This document shows positions 5,685 to 6,258 of a stretch of 6,258 nucleotides of DNA, one piece after another. The notes beneath the pieces were generated by a model. It made no database searches. It was not told the DNA's origin and worked only from the letters and a program-made list of their open reading frames with translations. Numbering within the stretch: position 1 is the first letter of the stretch; the number at the start of each line of letters is the position of its first letter. The stretch is from CAZSVE01 sp964610175 (GTDB lineage: Bacteria > Pseudomonadota > Gammaproteobacteria > HK1): positions 1-6,258 of the forward strand of contig CAZSVE010000123.1 of the NCBI GenBank assembly GCA_964610175.1, written 5' to 3'. The translations under genes and the position numbers were made by a program.

Positions 5685-5937
5685 GCTTATGAGCACGGGG
5701 GGTTCCAGGCCGGGTTTTTCCAGCCTGGAGTTTTCCCCGGCTCTCTCCCTGCCATGAGCGGGAGTTCTCCCCGAATATGCGCCTGTCACGTGATAGCAGG
5801 AGGTGGGGATTCGGATGTATCATTGCGCGGCATATTGCAATGTGGATTCTTGGAGGAAATAACGCCTTGTCTCCGCCGGATATTCCGATTCCGTTAGTTT
5901 CATTGGGAATCGAGTAGCAGATACAAGTCGCTGGATA
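5685..5937. other. Intergenic region after hydrolase operon
   Basis: This 250-bp gap contains a hairpin soon after the stop codon (5704-5729), two similar short blocks (GGAGTTTTCCCC near 5727-5738 and GGAGTTCTCCCC at 5761-5772), the palindrome TCACGTGA (5786-5793), and an AGGAGGTG (5798-5805). The last precedes a 15-codon frame at 5815-5862 by 11 nt. None of these is strong enough alone to call a gene. The long minus-strand frame covering 5820-6233 is a shadow of the small secreted-protein gene. Confidence 0.4.
5704..5729 (+). terminator. Possible weak terminator after hydrolase pair
   Basis: TCCAGGC (5704-5710) pairs with GCCTGGA (5723-5729) around a 12-nt loop, 20 bp after the operon's stop codon, and GTTTTCC follows. 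The T run is only four long, so intrinsic termination would be inefficient. A competing fold pairs GCCGGG (5709-5714) with CCCGGC (5736-5741). Placement fits the end of the operon better than the sequence does. Confidence 0.35.
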
Positions 5938-6240
5938 ATGAAGTACAACGATGGATCATGGCGACGACGGATAGCATTATGGCTATTCCTGTTCATGGCT
6001 GCCGTAAATAACCCCATTTCCTGGGCGGAAACCGATGCGCCATTCCCGGTAGAAAATATTTGCGTGGAGGAAAATGCTCCGGCATTCGATCCTCCCTTTA
6101 GATCCGTCGAGCTGGAATACCGCATCGTCGATTTAAGAGAGAGCAAAGCCAGGAGCTGGCGAGGAAAACTCGATGTTACCGCCAAAATCTCCTTGGGCGG
6201 AGAGAAGTGTGAGTCGCGGGCTTTTCGCGCCAAGTCATAA
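5938..6240 (+). CDS. Small secreted protein, function unknown
   Basis: The 100-residue product has an apparent Sec signal peptide: a basic segment WRRR (8-11), hydrophobic core IALWLFLFMAAV (12-23), and a likely cleavage site after SWA (28-30). The mature part would be about 70 residues with two cysteines (C42, C91) that could form one disulfide in the periplasm. It is moderately charged, with no repeats or lipobox, and I do not recognise a domain. No strong Shine-Dalgarno sequence precedes the ATG (only GGA at 5933-5935), but a later start would remove the signal peptide. It follows the hydrolase operon on the same strand after 250 bp and is probably a separate unit. Confidence 0.55.
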   Translation: MKYNDGSWRRRIALWLFLFMAAVNNPISWAETDAPFPVENICVEENAPAFDPPFRSVELEYRIVDLRESKARSWRGKLDVTAKISLGGEKCESRAFRAKS

Positions 6241-6258
6241 ACCGTGAGGCTTCAAGAA

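Noticed and set aside
3610..5789. Long minus-strand frames opposite the two hydrolases (3610-4593, 4920-5789)
   Set aside because: These are shadows of genes with complete catalytic motifs on the plus strand.
5820..6233. Minus-strand frame of 137 codons opposite the small secreted protein
   Set aside because: The plus-strand frame has a convincing signal peptide; the minus product is serine-rich with no structure signals.

Overview
The window looks like a moderately GC-rich proteobacterial chromosome, most likely a gammaproteobacterium. This is inferred from codon style and from a relic of a REP-associated (RAYT/TnpA_REP) transposase, a family common there. No ribosomal or taxonomic marker is present, so the assignment is tentative. 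All confident genes lie on the + strand.

Left part (1-560): AT-rich sequence without a confident gene. It holds a short repeat with a second copy about 3.3 kb away, a 32-nt palindrome preceded by GGAG, a possible small minus-strand ORF, and a perfect 9-bp inverted repeat 20 nt upstream of the preferred ATG of the first large gene. The frame of that gene stays open back to a TTG at 309, but the extra 84 residues do not look like protein.

Central gene (561-2927): one continuous reading frame encodes a class I SAM-dependent methyltransferase fused directly to a complete aspartase/fumarase-superfamily lyase. The lyase keeps the catalytic serine loop and the carboxylate-binding residues. It has lost both residues expected to hold the amino or hydroxyl group (Asn to Ser, His/Gln to Cys), so its substrate may not be aspartate or fumarate. 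This is the most unusual object in the window.

Intergenic block (2928-3636): it contains a MITE-like remnant of a RAYT element (about 270 bp, imperfect terminal inverted repeats, only the first ~40 codons of the transposase recognisable), a stem-forming inverted repeat, and the second copy of the dispersed repeat.

Right part (3637-6258): a tightly coupled two-gene operon (ATGA overlap) encodes two alpha/beta hydrolases. The first resembles homoserine O-acetyltransferase (MetX) but carries a Sec signal peptide, so it probably acts outside the cytoplasm as a hydrolase or acyltransferase of unknown substrate. The second is a cytoplasmic hydrolase with a full catalytic triad. After a 250-bp gap with a hairpin, a 100-residue secreted protein of unknown function follows. 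Nothing in the sequence proves that the fusion enzyme and the hydrolase pair share a pathway. The repeat-rich block between them suggests separate transcription units.
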